DNA of 64,000 bases from Thermincola carboxydiphila (GTDB lineage Bacteria > Bacillota > Thermincolia > Thermincolales > UBA2595), in assembly GCA_016841725.1 (NCBI GenBank), contig JAENYP010000014.1, forward strand, positions 46,830 through 110,829, written 5' to 3'. The translations under genes and the position numbers were made by a program. The stretch's first letter is position 1. Every line of letters begins with the position of its first letter. The notes beneath the pieces were generated by a model. The model was not told where the DNA came from, made no database searches, and saw nothing but the letters and a program-made list of their open reading frames with translations. Positions 19,584 through 28,362 of the stretch are shown here, in pieces.

Positions 19584-20597
19584 ATGGATCTAAATACAAT
19601 CTGGTTTTTACTGGTTGGGGTATTGATAATCGGTTATGCCATTCTTGACGGTTTTGACCTGGGGGTTGGAATTCTATATCCTTTCCTCAGCAAAAGTGAG
19701 AGTGATAAAAAAGCTCTTATAAATTCCGTTGGGCCTTTCTGGGATGGCAATGAGGTTTGGCTGCTCACCGGCGGTGGCGCTCTGTTTGCTGCTTTTCCGG
19801 TAGTTTACGCCACTGTTTTCAGCGGTTTTTACCTGGCGATGATCCTGGTTGTGCTTGGGCTCATTATGCGGGCGGTATCCCTGGAATACAGGAGCCAAGC
19901 AGACCAGGGATGGCACGGCAAAATGGATATGCTGTTTTTTGCCGGAAGCCTGATACCCGCCCTCCTCTTTGGAGTGGCCATAGGAAATATTGCCAAGGGT
20001 TTACCCCTGGATGCTGGTTATCATTATACAGGCGGATTCTGGGCCCTTTTAAACCCTTATGCTCTGTTAACCGGCCTGTTGGGGCTGGCAGCCATTATTA
20101 TGCACGGCTCGGTTTATACAATTTTGAAGCAGGAAGGAAGTCTCAAAGCAGGGTCTCAAAGATTATTCCCCAAAGTCTGGCTGGTCTTTGTAATTCTTTA
20201 TATAGTGGCAGCAGTTTATACTTACCTGGTGGCACCTGACCTTTTTAGCAACTATGTAAATTATCCGGTTTTATATCTGGTTCCCATATTGACAGCTGCT
20301 GGTATAGCAAGCCTCCCCCAACTGGTTAAGCGGGGTAAAGAGGGTTTAGCTTTTCTGGCATCATCGGTGGTTTTCGGCAGCATGATTCTTACCCTTGCCC
20401 TGGGGATGTTCCCCAATCTGGTGCCGGCTCTGAACCCGGATTTAAGTTTGACGATTTATAATGCAGCTTCTTCACCATTAACCCTCAAGACTATGCTGAT
20501 TATTGCCCTGACCGGGATTCCCATCGTACTTTTTTATACTGTTTACGTCTACAGAGTATTTGGCGGAAAGGTCTCCTCTGACCAGGAAGGATACTAA
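19584..20597 (+). CDS. cydB: Cytochrome bd oxidase subunit II
   Basis: The roughly 337-residue protein has about eight to nine hydrophobic helices and the CydB signatures GYAILDGFDLGVGIL and SVGPFWDGNEVWLLTGGGALFAAFP. It pairs with CydA, whose stop lies 4 bases upstream. ATG 19584 is preceded by GGAGG at 19570-19574. No cydCD transporter genes follow. Confidence 0.96.
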   Translation: MDLNTIWFLLVGVLIIGYAILDGFDLGVGILYPFLSKSESDKKALINSVGPFWDGNEVWLLTGGGALFAAFPVVYATVFSGFYLAMILVVLGLIMRAVSLEYRSQADQGWHGKMDMLFFAGSLIPALLFGVAIGNIAKGLPLDAGYHYTGGFWALLNPYALLTGLLGLAAIIMHGSVYTILKQEGSLKAGSQRLFPKVWLVFVILYIVAAVYTYLVAPDLFSNYVNYPVLYLVPILTAAGIASLPQLVKRGKEGLAFLASSVVFGSMILTLALGMFPNLVPALNPDLSLTIYNAASSPLTLKTMLIIALTGIPIVLFYTVYVYRVFGGKVSSDQEGY

Positions 20598-20604
20598 TTC
20601 CCTG

Positions 20605-20630
20605 TGCCCCCTTTTTCAGGGGGCATTTTT
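20605..20630 (+). terminator. Terminator of cydAB
   Basis: TGCCCCC (20605-20611) and GGGGGCA (20619-20625), then TTTTT. Confidence 0.85.
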
Positions 20631-20657
20631 ATGTTTGGTAATCCGGTAAAACTGCGT

Positions 20658-20957
20658 TTATGCGTGGGGCTGTGTTACTTTCATCGAATCGTGAACAACT
20701 TCTTTCAGAGTGGTCTTAGGCTCTCCGTAAGCAGAATACCATCCTCTTTCAATTGCTAAAGCAGTCAAGGTTTCGTGGGATTGTGTGATTGCAGTACAGA
20801 AACCCGAATAAAGGTGACGGAGTTCAGGAGTTGCTGATTCCAAAGTAGCTGCTAAATATGCAGATGCTGCTGCCTTATCACTTCCAAGCATACCGAGGGC
20901 AATATACTTATCATCAGTGAGGGAATCATCACCAAATAAGTTTTTCATCATCCTCAT
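20658..20957 (-). CDS. CotF-family spore coat-like protein
   Basis: The 99-residue protein resembles the Coat_F family: a ferritin-like helical hairpin with DDKYIALGMLGSDKAAASAYLAATLESATPELRHLYSGFCTAI, then AIERGWYSAYGEP. These proteins are found in spore coats and related small proteins. It starts at ATG 20957, sharing one base with the stop of the gene before it (TAATG), behind AGGAGG. The presence of two such genes supports a spore-former. Confidence 0.75.
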   Translation of the reverse strand: MRMMKNLFGDDSLTDDKYIALGMLGSDKAAASAYLAATLESATPELRHLYSGFCTAITQSHETLTALAIERGWYSAYGEPKTTLKEVVHDSMKVTQPHA

Positions 20958-21175
20958 TAATGAACCTCCTCTAATGACATAATTTGATTTTCCTGAATAA
21001 ATTGCTGTATTGCCCTGATTCTTCCATCACCTGCCTGGATTCCCGCGTCACACGCAACTTTCAGTTTGTCGTCTGAAATTAGGGGCTGCATCTGTTTCAG
21101 ACTGATTAAACCTGTGGTTTCCATAGTGAGAAGTTCTCGCAGTGATGACATTTCAACCGGCGTTAATTCTCTCAT
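20957..21175 (-). CDS. Small CotF-like partner protein
   Basis: The 72-residue protein MRELTPVEMSSLRELLTMET... is fully helical and has the look of the short partner that often precedes CotF proteins. I place the start at 21175 because GAGGAGG directly precedes it; the in-frame ATG at 21190 overlaps that ribosome site. It is coupled to the CotF-like gene by a one-base overlap. Confidence 0.65.
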   Translation of the reverse strand: MRELTPVEMSSLRELLTMETTGLISLKQMQPLISDDKLKVACDAGIQAGDGRIRAIQQFIQENQIMSLEEVH

Positions 21176-21343
21176 AGTATACCTCCTCATAATTATTTAC
21201 GAAGATTATTATCTGCAGAATGCCATGGTAATATTACATTAACTGAAGATAAATAATGTATCACTATGTTCTTGAAATACGAAATTACAGTTTCGGGTAG
21301 GATAATAATAGTCAAAGAACCACTAATAAAGGAAGGTGTTTAG

Positions 21344-21823
21344 ATGCTAAAAGACAGGATTCTGGCAGGAACAATGGCAGGAATGACAGCGTCATTCTTA
21401 AAGACTATTCCAAATATAATACTATGGAGAATGGGAGTTGTTGAACATATGTATTTGTTCATTGCTTCTTCTGCTTTAATAAGCCCGGAAGATGTCACCA
21501 AAGTTTGGGGCCTGATACTTGGGGTAGTGGTGGATATTATTACCGGAGGGACCCTTGGGTTACTGATAATCTATCTTTTGACATTCACAGGCAGGGACTA
21601 CTGGTGGTATAAAGGGCTTATAGTGGGTAATATAGTTTGGTTGTTTGGTCTCGGGCTTGCAATAAACTTTGGCGCTGCGAGGATAGTACCGGTTGATCCA
21701 ATATTTAGACTGACTTCTCTCATTGAACACCAGATTTTTGGACTGGTAGGAGCATATCTAATTATTAAGTGGTATCCGGAACCAAGCAGCCAACTACATA
21801 GGGAGGAACAAAATACAAATTAA
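21344..21823 (+). CDS. Four-helix membrane protein, unknown (paralogue of 17524)
   Basis: The 159-residue protein has hydrophobic segments near 5-25, 55-80, 90-112 and 125-145, and a charged C-terminal tail. It begins MLKDRILAGTMAGMTASFLKTIPNIILWRMGV, parallel to the gene at 17524. ATG 21344 follows GGAAGGTG. No function is recognised. Confidence 0.65.
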   Translation: MLKDRILAGTMAGMTASFLKTIPNIILWRMGVVEHMYLFIASSALISPEDVTKVWGLILGVVVDIITGGTLGLLIIYLLTFTGRDYWWYKGLIVGNIVWLFGLGLAINFGAARIVPVDPIFRLTSLIEHQIFGLVGAYLIIKWYPEPSSQLHREEQNTN

Positions 21824-21851
21824 GCAGACCTGAAAACGGTCTGCTTAATTT
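21817..21851. terminator. Bidirectional terminator
   Basis: AAATTAAGCAGACC (21817-21830) and its perfect complement at 21838-21851, loop TGAAAAC. A and T tails lie on both sides between converging genes. Confidence 0.85.
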
Positions 21852-22209
21852 ATGCGCTACCAACCGGGGGAAATACTGCTTTCCTGACGAATTTGTGATA
21901 AAACCATTCTCCAACAGCCAGTACAGCAGCGGCAATCAGGGCATCGGCGAAGGAAATATCAGCATCAGGCATTATCCAGTTAAATGCCCAGATCGTTAAT
22001 AACGCCAGCCCGGCATCGGCAATTGTGGCAATAGTATTATTGGTCTTGTCAAGGACAAACAAATCTCCTATTACATAAGCCAATAAGGTTACTGCCAGGG
22101 CGACGTACAGGATATTTACTGCCGACAAGTCAGTCAGATATCCCAAAACTACTTCCAATACAATGGCAATTATCGCAAATTTTATGACAAGCGCCAAAAG
22201 GTGCTTCAA
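21850..22209 (-). CDS. DUF2512 (YndM-like) membrane protein
   Basis: The 119-residue protein has four hydrophobic helices: HLLALVIKFAIIAIVLEVVLGYL, VNILYVALAVTLLAYVIGDLFVL, ATIADAGLALLTIWAFNWI and ALIAAAVLAVGEWFYHKFV. The order and the central GDLFVLDKTNN match DUF2512. Function unknown. The ATG follows GAAGGAGGTG. The stretch between it and 22418 holds no confident gene. Confidence 0.8.
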   Translation of the reverse strand: MKHLLALVIKFAIIAIVLEVVLGYLTDLSAVNILYVALAVTLLAYVIGDLFVLDKTNNTIATIADAGLALLTIWAFNWIMPDADISFADALIAAAVLAVGEWFYHKFVRKAVFPPVGSA

Positions 22210-22417
22210 ATAATCACCTCCTTCTTTACCGGCAGCCTGGCTCGTTTTAAACTACATTCCAGCCATACTGCGTTGGCATTGGGCTAATCCCCCTTCACTA
22301 AAATTTTTTACGTAAATATTGTTTTCTATCAGGAGCTGAATTATTCTTAACTCTGTATGTGCTCCGATAATATAAATATTTTTATTACTAAATGCTAACA
22401 ATAATTCAGGGTGGGGG

Positions 22418-23143
22418 ATGCAATTGTTAATCAGCGAAGTCCATGTCGAGATATTGAGAGCAACGATAGGTTTTTTTACCCTTCTGATATTAACCAGGCT
22501 TTTGGGAAAACAGCAGGTAAGTGAACTGACTGTTTTTGATTATATTTTGGGTATCACCATCGGCTCAACGGCCTCCTCCTTAACTACCGACCTCACCAGC
22601 AGCGCTTTGCCTCATTGGGTGGGACTTGTAACCTGGGTAGGATTTGCTTTTTTAATGCAGGTTGTCAGCGTCAAATGGCGTAAGGCCTCCAGATTGGTTG
22701 ACGGAGTGCCGTCGGTAGTCATAATGAACGGAATGATTATGGAAGATGCCATGCGAAAGATGCGTTATACTGTCTCAGACCTGTTGGAACAATTGAGGAG
22801 TAAGGATGTATTTGATATCAAGCAGGTTGAATTTGCCGTCCTGGAACGAAATGGCCAAATTTCTGTCCTGAAGAAATCACAATACCAGCCGGCAACACCA
22901 AAAGACCTGAATCTCAGTACCGGGTATGAAGGGCTGCAAACAGTGATTATATATGATGGAACAGTGCTGGAACAAAACCTGAAACATCTTAACCTTGACA
23001 GGATCTGGCTGCAAAGCGAACTCAGCAAACATGGGGTTAATGGGATTTCTGAAGTCTTGCTGGCATCACTGGATACACAGGGAGTACTTTATGTAGACAA
23101 GTATAAAGACCACCTGGTAAAACTGACAGACTTGAGTGATTAA
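22418..23143 (+). CDS. DUF421 (YetF/YdfR-type) membrane protein
   Basis: The 241-residue protein has three N-terminal membrane helices and the family signatures RLLGKQQVSELTVFDYILGITIGSTAS and VDGVPSVVIMNG. Two small alpha/beta domains with MRYTVSDLLEQLRSKDVFDIKQVEFAVLERNGQISVLKK follow. Some relatives act in spore or membrane maintenance, but the function here is unknown. The SD AGGGTGGGGG abuts ATG 22418; TTG 22424 is an alternative start. A DUF4363 gene follows immediately, the usual pairing. Confidence 0.9.
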   Translation: MQLLISEVHVEILRATIGFFTLLILTRLLGKQQVSELTVFDYILGITIGSTASSLTTDLTSSALPHWVGLVTWVGFAFLMQVVSVKWRKASRLVDGVPSVVIMNGMIMEDAMRKMRYTVSDLLEQLRSKDVFDIKQVEFAVLERNGQISVLKKSQYQPATPKDLNLSTGYEGLQTVIIYDGTVLEQNLKHLNLDRIWLQSELSKHGVNGISEVLLASLDTQGVLYVDKYKDHLVKLTDLSD

Positions 23144-23144
23144 A

Positions 23145-23537
23145 ATGGGTCAAGCTAAGGGAAATGCCAAATTCAAAAATGTGTCTGCCTACTTACTTCC
23201 CATATTAATTTTGGGTATATTCCTGGCTGTTATGGTTTCAGGTTCAGTTCTCAAGGAACCGCTTGATACCAGGCATCAGATTTCTAAAACCTTCTCTGAG
23301 ATGGAAACAAACCTGAAGGAAAAAAACTGGCCTGAGGCAGCAGCTAATACCCAATTTTTAAGGTCTTCACTGAATAATACCTTTAAAATCCTGCGCTACA
23401 GTGTGGAATTAGATGAAATGGCTGACATTATGAGTAATTTGGACCGTATCGAGGGATTTATTCAGGCCAATGACGGGGAAAATGCTCTGGGTGAGCTTTA
23501 TGAGGCGCGGGGACACTGGCGGGAGCTGGGCAGCTAG
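23145..23537 (+). CDS. DUF4363 membrane protein
   Basis: The 130-residue protein has one N-terminal helix (AYLLPILILGIFLAVMVSG) and an external helical-hairpin domain (EMETNLKEKNWPEAAANTQFL... EGFIQANDGENALGELYEARGHW). This matches DUF4363, which commonly follows DUF421. It lies one base after the DUF421 stop codon. Function unknown. Confidence 0.8.
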   Translation: MGQAKGNAKFKNVSAYLLPILILGIFLAVMVSGSVLKEPLDTRHQISKTFSEMETNLKEKNWPEAAANTQFLRSSLNNTFKILRYSVELDEMADIMSNLDRIEGFIQANDGENALGELYEARGHWRELGS

Positions 23538-23548
23538 GGAAGTGAAGG

Positions 23549-24433
23549 TTACCAGTGGAATAACTGGACAAATTTCTGAGCGGCAAGGGGAACCGGAATG
23601 TTCCGGTGAGTTACAATACCCAGACTTCTTTGGGGGATTTCTTCTCTTATGGTGAGCACAAAAATTTCCCCGGCATTGAGTTCTTTTGTGATGTAATCCC
23701 TGACCACAAAAGATATGCCCAGGCCGATTTTGGCCAGCTCCACCAGCAGGTCAACACTTCCCAGCTCAATTTCGGGAGTAAGGCTGATACCTCTGTGTTT
23801 TAAATAAGAGTCGATGAACTCCCGGGTGATGGTATTCCTCTCCAGCATCAGGAGGGGGTAACCGGACAGTTCCTCAAGTTGGATAGCCTTGTCTTTCAGA
23901 TGTGCAAAACTATTTCCGGCAATAAATACATCCTGAATTTTTGTTAATTCTTTAATATTATGGTTCTTATCTGGTTTTTCCGGAAGGTTGACAACAATAA
24001 CGTCTACTGCGCCATTGTTCAGGAGTTCAATACACATGGGCGAGGTGCGGTTAATAACCTGAATATTGATATTGGGGTAAAGGTTGATGAATTTCTTGAA
24101 ATATGGTAAAAGGTAGTATTTACAGTTAGTATCACTGGCCCCTATTCTGACTTCACCGCTTTCCAGGGAACGCAGTTCACTGACCCGCCGTTCTCCCGCC
24201 TTGATGAAGTTAAAGGCCTGGGAGATATACTCAAACAGCATTTCACCTTCCCTTGTCAACCTGACCTGCTTTGTATTTCTTATAAAAAGTTTGCATTTCA
24301 TTTTTTCTTCAAGGAGTTTCACTGATTGGCTGACAGCTGACTGGGAGATATAAAGACTGCTTGAGGCCGAGGAAAAACTCAGGTCTCTGGCCACATAATA
24401 AAACACCTTGTACAACTCAAAACTTACATCCAT
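23549..24433 (-). CDS. LysR-family transcriptional regulator
   Basis: The 294-residue protein has the LysR helix-turn-helix at the start (FYYVARDLSFSSASSSLYISQSAVSQSVKLLEEKMKCKLF) and an effector-binding domain with GLGISFVVRDYI. It is transcribed away from purL, and LysR proteins often control the gene divergent to them. Whether it controls purL is not shown. The effector is unknown. Confidence 0.92.
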   Translation of the reverse strand: MDVSFELYKVFYYVARDLSFSSASSSLYISQSAVSQSVKLLEEKMKCKLFIRNTKQVRLTREGEMLFEYISQAFNFIKAGERRVSELRSLESGEVRIGASDTNCKYYLLPYFKKFINLYPNINIQVINRTSPMCIELLNNGAVDVIVVNLPEKPDKNHNIKELTKIQDVFIAGNSFAHLKDKAIQLEELSGYPLLMLERNTITREFIDSYLKHRGISLTPEIELGSVDLLVELAKIGLGISFVVRDYITKELNAGEIFVLTIREEIPQRSLGIVTHRNIPVPLAAQKFVQLFHW

Positions 24434-24550
24434 AGAAGTCCCTCCTTATTAGTCACGCTAATAAAATACATTAGAATTATTAACTATTCTTATTAATTGT
24501 ATTATGTTAAAATGGTATTTGTAAAGAAATATTTTCGGGAGGTAATACTG
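24434..24550. promoter_or_regulatory. Divergent lysR-purL promoter region
   Basis: This very AT-rich stretch contains short dyads: TTAGTCACGCTAA around 24450-24462 and an imperfect inverted repeat bounded by AATACA and TGTATT. These are plausible LysR-type sites (T-N11-A). No -35/-10 pair is clear enough to assign. Confidence 0.4.
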
Positions 24551-27500
24551 ATGAATAACGGTGTGAGACGTATTTACGTTGAAAAGAAACAGGGTTTTGA
24601 TGTTGAGGCCCGCAGTCTTTTGGGCGACCTCAGGGAAAACCTTGGTCTTAAAGGCCTTGAAGCGGCAAGGGTAATCAACCGTTATGACGTATCCGGAATA
24701 ACTGATGAGGAGTACCAAAAGGCACGCAGCACCATTTTTTCAGAGCCGCCCGTTGATAATGTATATGATGAAGTCCTGCCCGAGGCGGGCGACAACAAAA
24801 GGGTATTTGCTATGGAATACCTGCCGGGACAGTATGACCAGAGAGCCGATTCAGCTGCCCAGTGCCTGCAGCTCCTCAGCCAGAAAGAAAAGCCGGCTGT
24901 AAGTTCGGCCAGGGTGGTTGTCCTCCAGGGGGCGCTGTCTGATGGCGATTTTGCCAGGATAAAAAGCTATTGTATCAATCCGGTTGACTCCAGGGAGGCC
25001 TCATTGGACAAGCCGGAAAGGCTTGATATCGAGTGTGTGCAGCCTGCAGATGTTGCATTGATTGCCGGATTCATTTCAAAAACTGAGGCTGAACTGCAGG
25101 AGTTTTTCGGCAGTATGGGATTTGCCATGAGTTTTGGTGACCTGAAGTTCCTGAGGGAATATTTCCGGGATACGGAGAAAAGGGACCCGACCGTTACCGA
25201 ACTCCGTGTGATTGACACTTACTGGTCAGATCACTGCAGGCACACGACTTTTCTGACAGAGGTTCGTGATGTGTCATTTGAGCGGGGGGCTTTATCGGTC
25301 CCGGTGGAGAATGCCTACAGGGAATATCTGGAGTCAAGGGAATATGTCTATGGCAATGCAGTTAATCAGAAAGAGAAAGATATCTGTCTGATGGATTTGG
25401 CCCTGATGGCCATGAAGGAACTGAAAAAGAGCGGGAAGCTTGCTGACCTGGATGAGTCAGATGAGATAAATGCCTGTAGTATAGCCGTAAATATCGATGT
25501 GGACGGTAAAGATGAAGAATGGCTGGTAATGTTCAAGAATGAAACCCATAACCACCCCACGGAAATCGAGCCCTTCGGAGGTGCGGCAACGTGCCTGGGG
25601 GGAGCTATCAGGGACCCGCTGTCAGGGAGGTCTTACGTATACCAGGCCATGAGGGTTACCGGCAGCGGCGACCCCAGAACCAGGATCGAAGATACCTTGC
25701 CGGGGAAATTGCCACAAAGGAAAATTACCACCGAAGCGGCAGCCGGGTACAGCTCTTATGGGAACCAGATAGGGCTGGCAACCGGTCAGGTGGCTGAAGT
25801 CTATGATGCAGGGTTCCTCGCCAAGAGGATGGAAATAGGTGCGGTAATCGGCGCCGCGCCTAAGAGAAATGTTGTCAGGGAGGCTCCCATAGAGGGTGAC
25901 CTGATTATTCTGGTAGGCGGCAGAACAGGACGTGATGGCTGCGGGGGGGCTACCGGTTCCTCCAAGGAACATGACGAGGAATCGATTTTGACCTGTGGGG
26001 CTGAGGTGCAGAAGGGGAACCCGCCTGAGGAGCGGAAAATCCAGAGGCTCTTCAGGGACCCTGAAGCCAGTACCATGATCAAGAGGTGCAATGACTTTGG
26101 CGCCGGTGGCGTGTCCGTGGCTATTGGGGAACTAACAGACGGGCTGGAGATAAATCTTGATGCCGTACCCAAAAAATATGAAGGCCTGGACGGGACAGAG
26201 TTGGCTATATCGGAGTCCCAGGAGCGGATGGCAGTTGTAGTGGCGGCCGCTGATGCGGAAACTTTTATCAGCCGGGCAGGCCGGGAAAACCTGGAAGCAA
26301 CAGTTGTGGCCAGGGTTACTGCGGACCGGAGACTGAGGATGTCCTGGAGAGGCCGTAACATTGTTGATATAAGCAGGGATTTTCTGAATACAAACGGTGT
26401 TAAACAGAATACAACGGTTAAGGTGGCTGCCCCGGAAGCAAGCGGGAACTTTTTTGAGGTTATTCCCGCAGCAGTCGGGCAGGAAGCCGGGAGCCTGAAA
26501 AAGGCCTGGCTGGCAAACCTCAGGGAACTGAACGTCTGCGGTCAGAAAGGCCTTGTAGAGATGTTTGACAGCACCATCGGCGCGGGTTCTGTACTGCTTC
26601 CTTTTGGGGGCAGGTATCAGCTGAGTCCTGCCGAGGGAATGGCTGCCAAGCTTCCTCTGCTATCAGGTGAAACCAAAACCGGCACTCTGATGGCCTTTGG
26701 CTATAACCCGAAAATGGCAGGCTGGAGCCCCTTCCATGGCGCGCTTTACGCCGTGGTGGAGGCTGTCACCAGAATTGTGGCTCTTGGCGGGGATTACAGC
26801 AGAATCAGGCTTACCCTCCAGGAATATTTTGAAAAACTGGGGACAGACCCGGTCAAATGGGGGAAACCTTTCAGCGCCCTCCTGGGAGCCTTTTATGCCC
26901 AGAAGATGCTTGGCATTGCGGCGATAGGCGGCAAGGACAGTATGTCAGGGACTTTCAAGGAACTGAATGTTCCGCCAACCCTGGTTGCTTTTGCTATGGA
27001 TGTGGTCAATGTGGAAAGGGTTGTTTCCCAGGAATTCAAGAAACCGGGGAGCCGGGTGGTTCTTGTTTCTTCATCCAGAGATGAAAATGAAATTCCTGAT
27101 TTTGGCAGGCTGAAACAGAACTTTAATAAAATTCATCAGCTAATCCAGCAGGGTTATGTACTGGCTTCACACTCGGTGAGGGCCGGGGGCCTGGCTGAGG
27201 CTGTAAGCAAAATGTCTTTTGGCAGCAAGATTGGTTTTGAATTTACAGGGCCGGTAAACATTAAAGAACTGTTTGCCCCTGATTATGGTTCTGTAGTCCT
27301 GGAAATCGATGCAGCTGTTGACTTGAATGATGTATTTTGTGATGTGCCATTCAGGGAACTGGGTCAGACAACGGAAAAACCGGCCATATGGGTAAACAAT
27401 ACTGAAATAGGTATTGATGAAGCGGTCGAAAACTGGATGGCTCCTCTGGAGAGGATTTTCCCCACCAGGGTCGCCGGTGATATGGATTCCCAAAAGCCTG

Positions 27501-28351
27501 TTGTGGTATCCTATGAAAGAAGAAATACCGCCAGGCCCGGGGTGAATCCGGCCAGGCCCAGGGTATTTATACCCGTGTTTCCGGGGACCAATTGTGAATA
27601 TGATTCGGCCAGGGCGTTTGAAAGAGCCGGTGGTACAGTGGAAACCCTGGTTATCAGGAACCTGTCCCCGGAGAAAATAGAACTTTCTGTGGATGCCATG
27701 GTCAAAGGCATAGATAATGCCCAGATAATCATGATTCCGGGAGGTTTCAGTGCCGGTGACGAGCCTGACGGTTCAGGGAAATTTATTGCCACGGCCTTCA
27801 GGAACCCCAGGGTCAGGGATGCGGTAATGAACCTTCTCAAGAACAGGGATGGCTTGATGCTGGGGATCTGTAACGGCTTCCAGGCGCTTATCAAGCTGGG
27901 GCTGGTCCCATATGGGGAAATTATCGAAATGGAGGCGGACTGCCCGACACTGACATTCAATACCATCGGCCGCCATGCCTCCTGTATGGTGAGGACAAAG
28001 GTGGTTTCTACCCTTTCACCGTGGTTTGCCAATGCCAATGTGGGTGATATTCATACGATTCCCATTTCCCACGGTGAAGGCAGATTTGTGGCCGGTGAAG
28101 AGCAAATCAGGCAGATGGCTGCCAATGGTCAGGTCGCCACCCAGTACGTTGACCCTGATGATAACCCCACTTATGATATTGCTTATAACCCTAATGGGTC
28201 GGTACATGCCATTGAAGGCATTACCAGCCCTGACGGCAGGGTGCTGGGCAAAATGGGGCATTCGGAGCGGATTGGTGCCCATGTAGCCATAAATGTGCCG
28301 GGTGAGAAGGACCAGAAAATCTTTGAATCCGGTGTAAGGTATTTCAGGTAA
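24551..28351 (+). CDS. purL: Phosphoribosylformylglycinamidine synthase, long fused form
   Basis: The roughly 1266-residue protein fuses the FGAM synthase halves with a C-terminal class I glutaminase. The N-terminal region holds TYWSDHCRHTTFLTEV and FKNETHNHPTEIEPFGGA; the second synthase half holds GGKDSMSGTFKELNVPPTL. The glutaminase has FPGTNCEYDSARAFERAGG, nucleophile GICNGFQ, and SHGEGRF. It makes FGAM from FGAR, ATP and glutamine, with no separate PurQ or PurS needed. ATG 24551 follows GGGAGGTAATACTG; the frame extends upstream to 24497 but without a ribosome site. Confidence 0.95.
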   Translation: MNNGVRRIYVEKKQGFDVEARSLLGDLRENLGLKGLEAARVINRYDVSGITDEEYQKARSTIFSEPPVDNVYDEVLPEAGDNKRVFAMEYLPGQYDQRADSAAQCLQLLSQKEKPAVSSARVVVLQGALSDGDFARIKSYCINPVDSREASLDKPERLDIECVQPADVALIAGFISKTEAELQEFFGSMGFAMSFGDLKFLREYFRDTEKRDPTVTELRVIDTYWSDHCRHTTFLTEVRDVSFERGALSVPVENAYREYLESREYVYGNAVNQKEKDICLMDLALMAMKELKKSGKLADLDESDEINACSIAVNIDVDGKDEEWLVMFKNETHNHPTEIEPFGGAATCLGGAIRDPLSGRSYVYQAMRVTGSGDPRTRIEDTLPGKLPQRKITTEAAAGYSSYGNQIGLATGQVAEVYDAGFLAKRMEIGAVIGAAPKRNVVREAPIEGDLIILVGGRTGRDGCGGATGSSKEHDEESILTCGAEVQKGNPPEERKIQRLFRDPEASTMIKRCNDFGAGGVSVAIGELTDGLEINLDAVPKKYEGLDGTELAISESQERMAVVVAAADAETFISRAGRENLEATVVARVTADRRLRMSWRGRNIVDISRDFLNTNGVKQNTTVKVAAPEASGNFFEVIPAAVGQEAGSLKKAWLANLRELNVCGQKGLVEMFDSTIGAGSVLLPFGGRYQLSPAEGMAAKLPLLSGETKTGTLMAFGYNPKMAGWSPFHGALYAVVEAVTRIVALGGDYSRIRLTLQEYFEKLGTDPVKWGKPFSALLGAFYAQKMLGIAAIGGKDSMSGTFKELNVPPTLVAFAMDVVNVERVVSQEFKKPGSRVVLVSSSRDENEIPDFGRLKQNFNKIHQLIQQGYVLASHSVRAGGLAEAVSKMSFGSKIGFEFTGPVNIKELFAPDYGSVVLEIDAAVDLNDVFCDVPFRELGQTTEKPAIWVNNTEIGIDEAVENWMAPLERIFPTRVAGDMDSQKPVVVSYERRNTARPGVNPARPRVFIPVFPGTNCEYDSARAFERAGGTVETLVIRNLSPEKIELSVDAMVKGIDNAQIIMIPGGFSAGDEPDGSGKFIATAFRNPRVRDAVMNLLKNRDGLMLGICNGFQALIKLGLVPYGEIIEMEADCPTLTFNTIGRHASCMVRTKVVSTLSPWFANANVGDIHTIPISHGEGRFVAGEEQIRQMAANGQVATQYVDPDDNPTYDIAYNPNGSVHAIEGITSPDGRVLGKMGHSERIGAHVAINVPGEKDQKIFESGVRYFR

Positions 28352-28362
28352 GAGGTGACGGA

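Noticed and set aside
22248..22417. Minus-strand open tail (ending ...AQCQRSMAGM) between DUF2512 and DUF421
   Set aside because: It reads like protein but has no start or ribosome site and runs into the antisense of the DUF421 gene. It could be a gene remnant, but the evidence is too thin.
24497..24550. Upstream start of purL
   Set aside because: The first 18 codons of the longest frame are AT-rich promoter DNA; the ribosome site GGGAGG points to ATG 24551.
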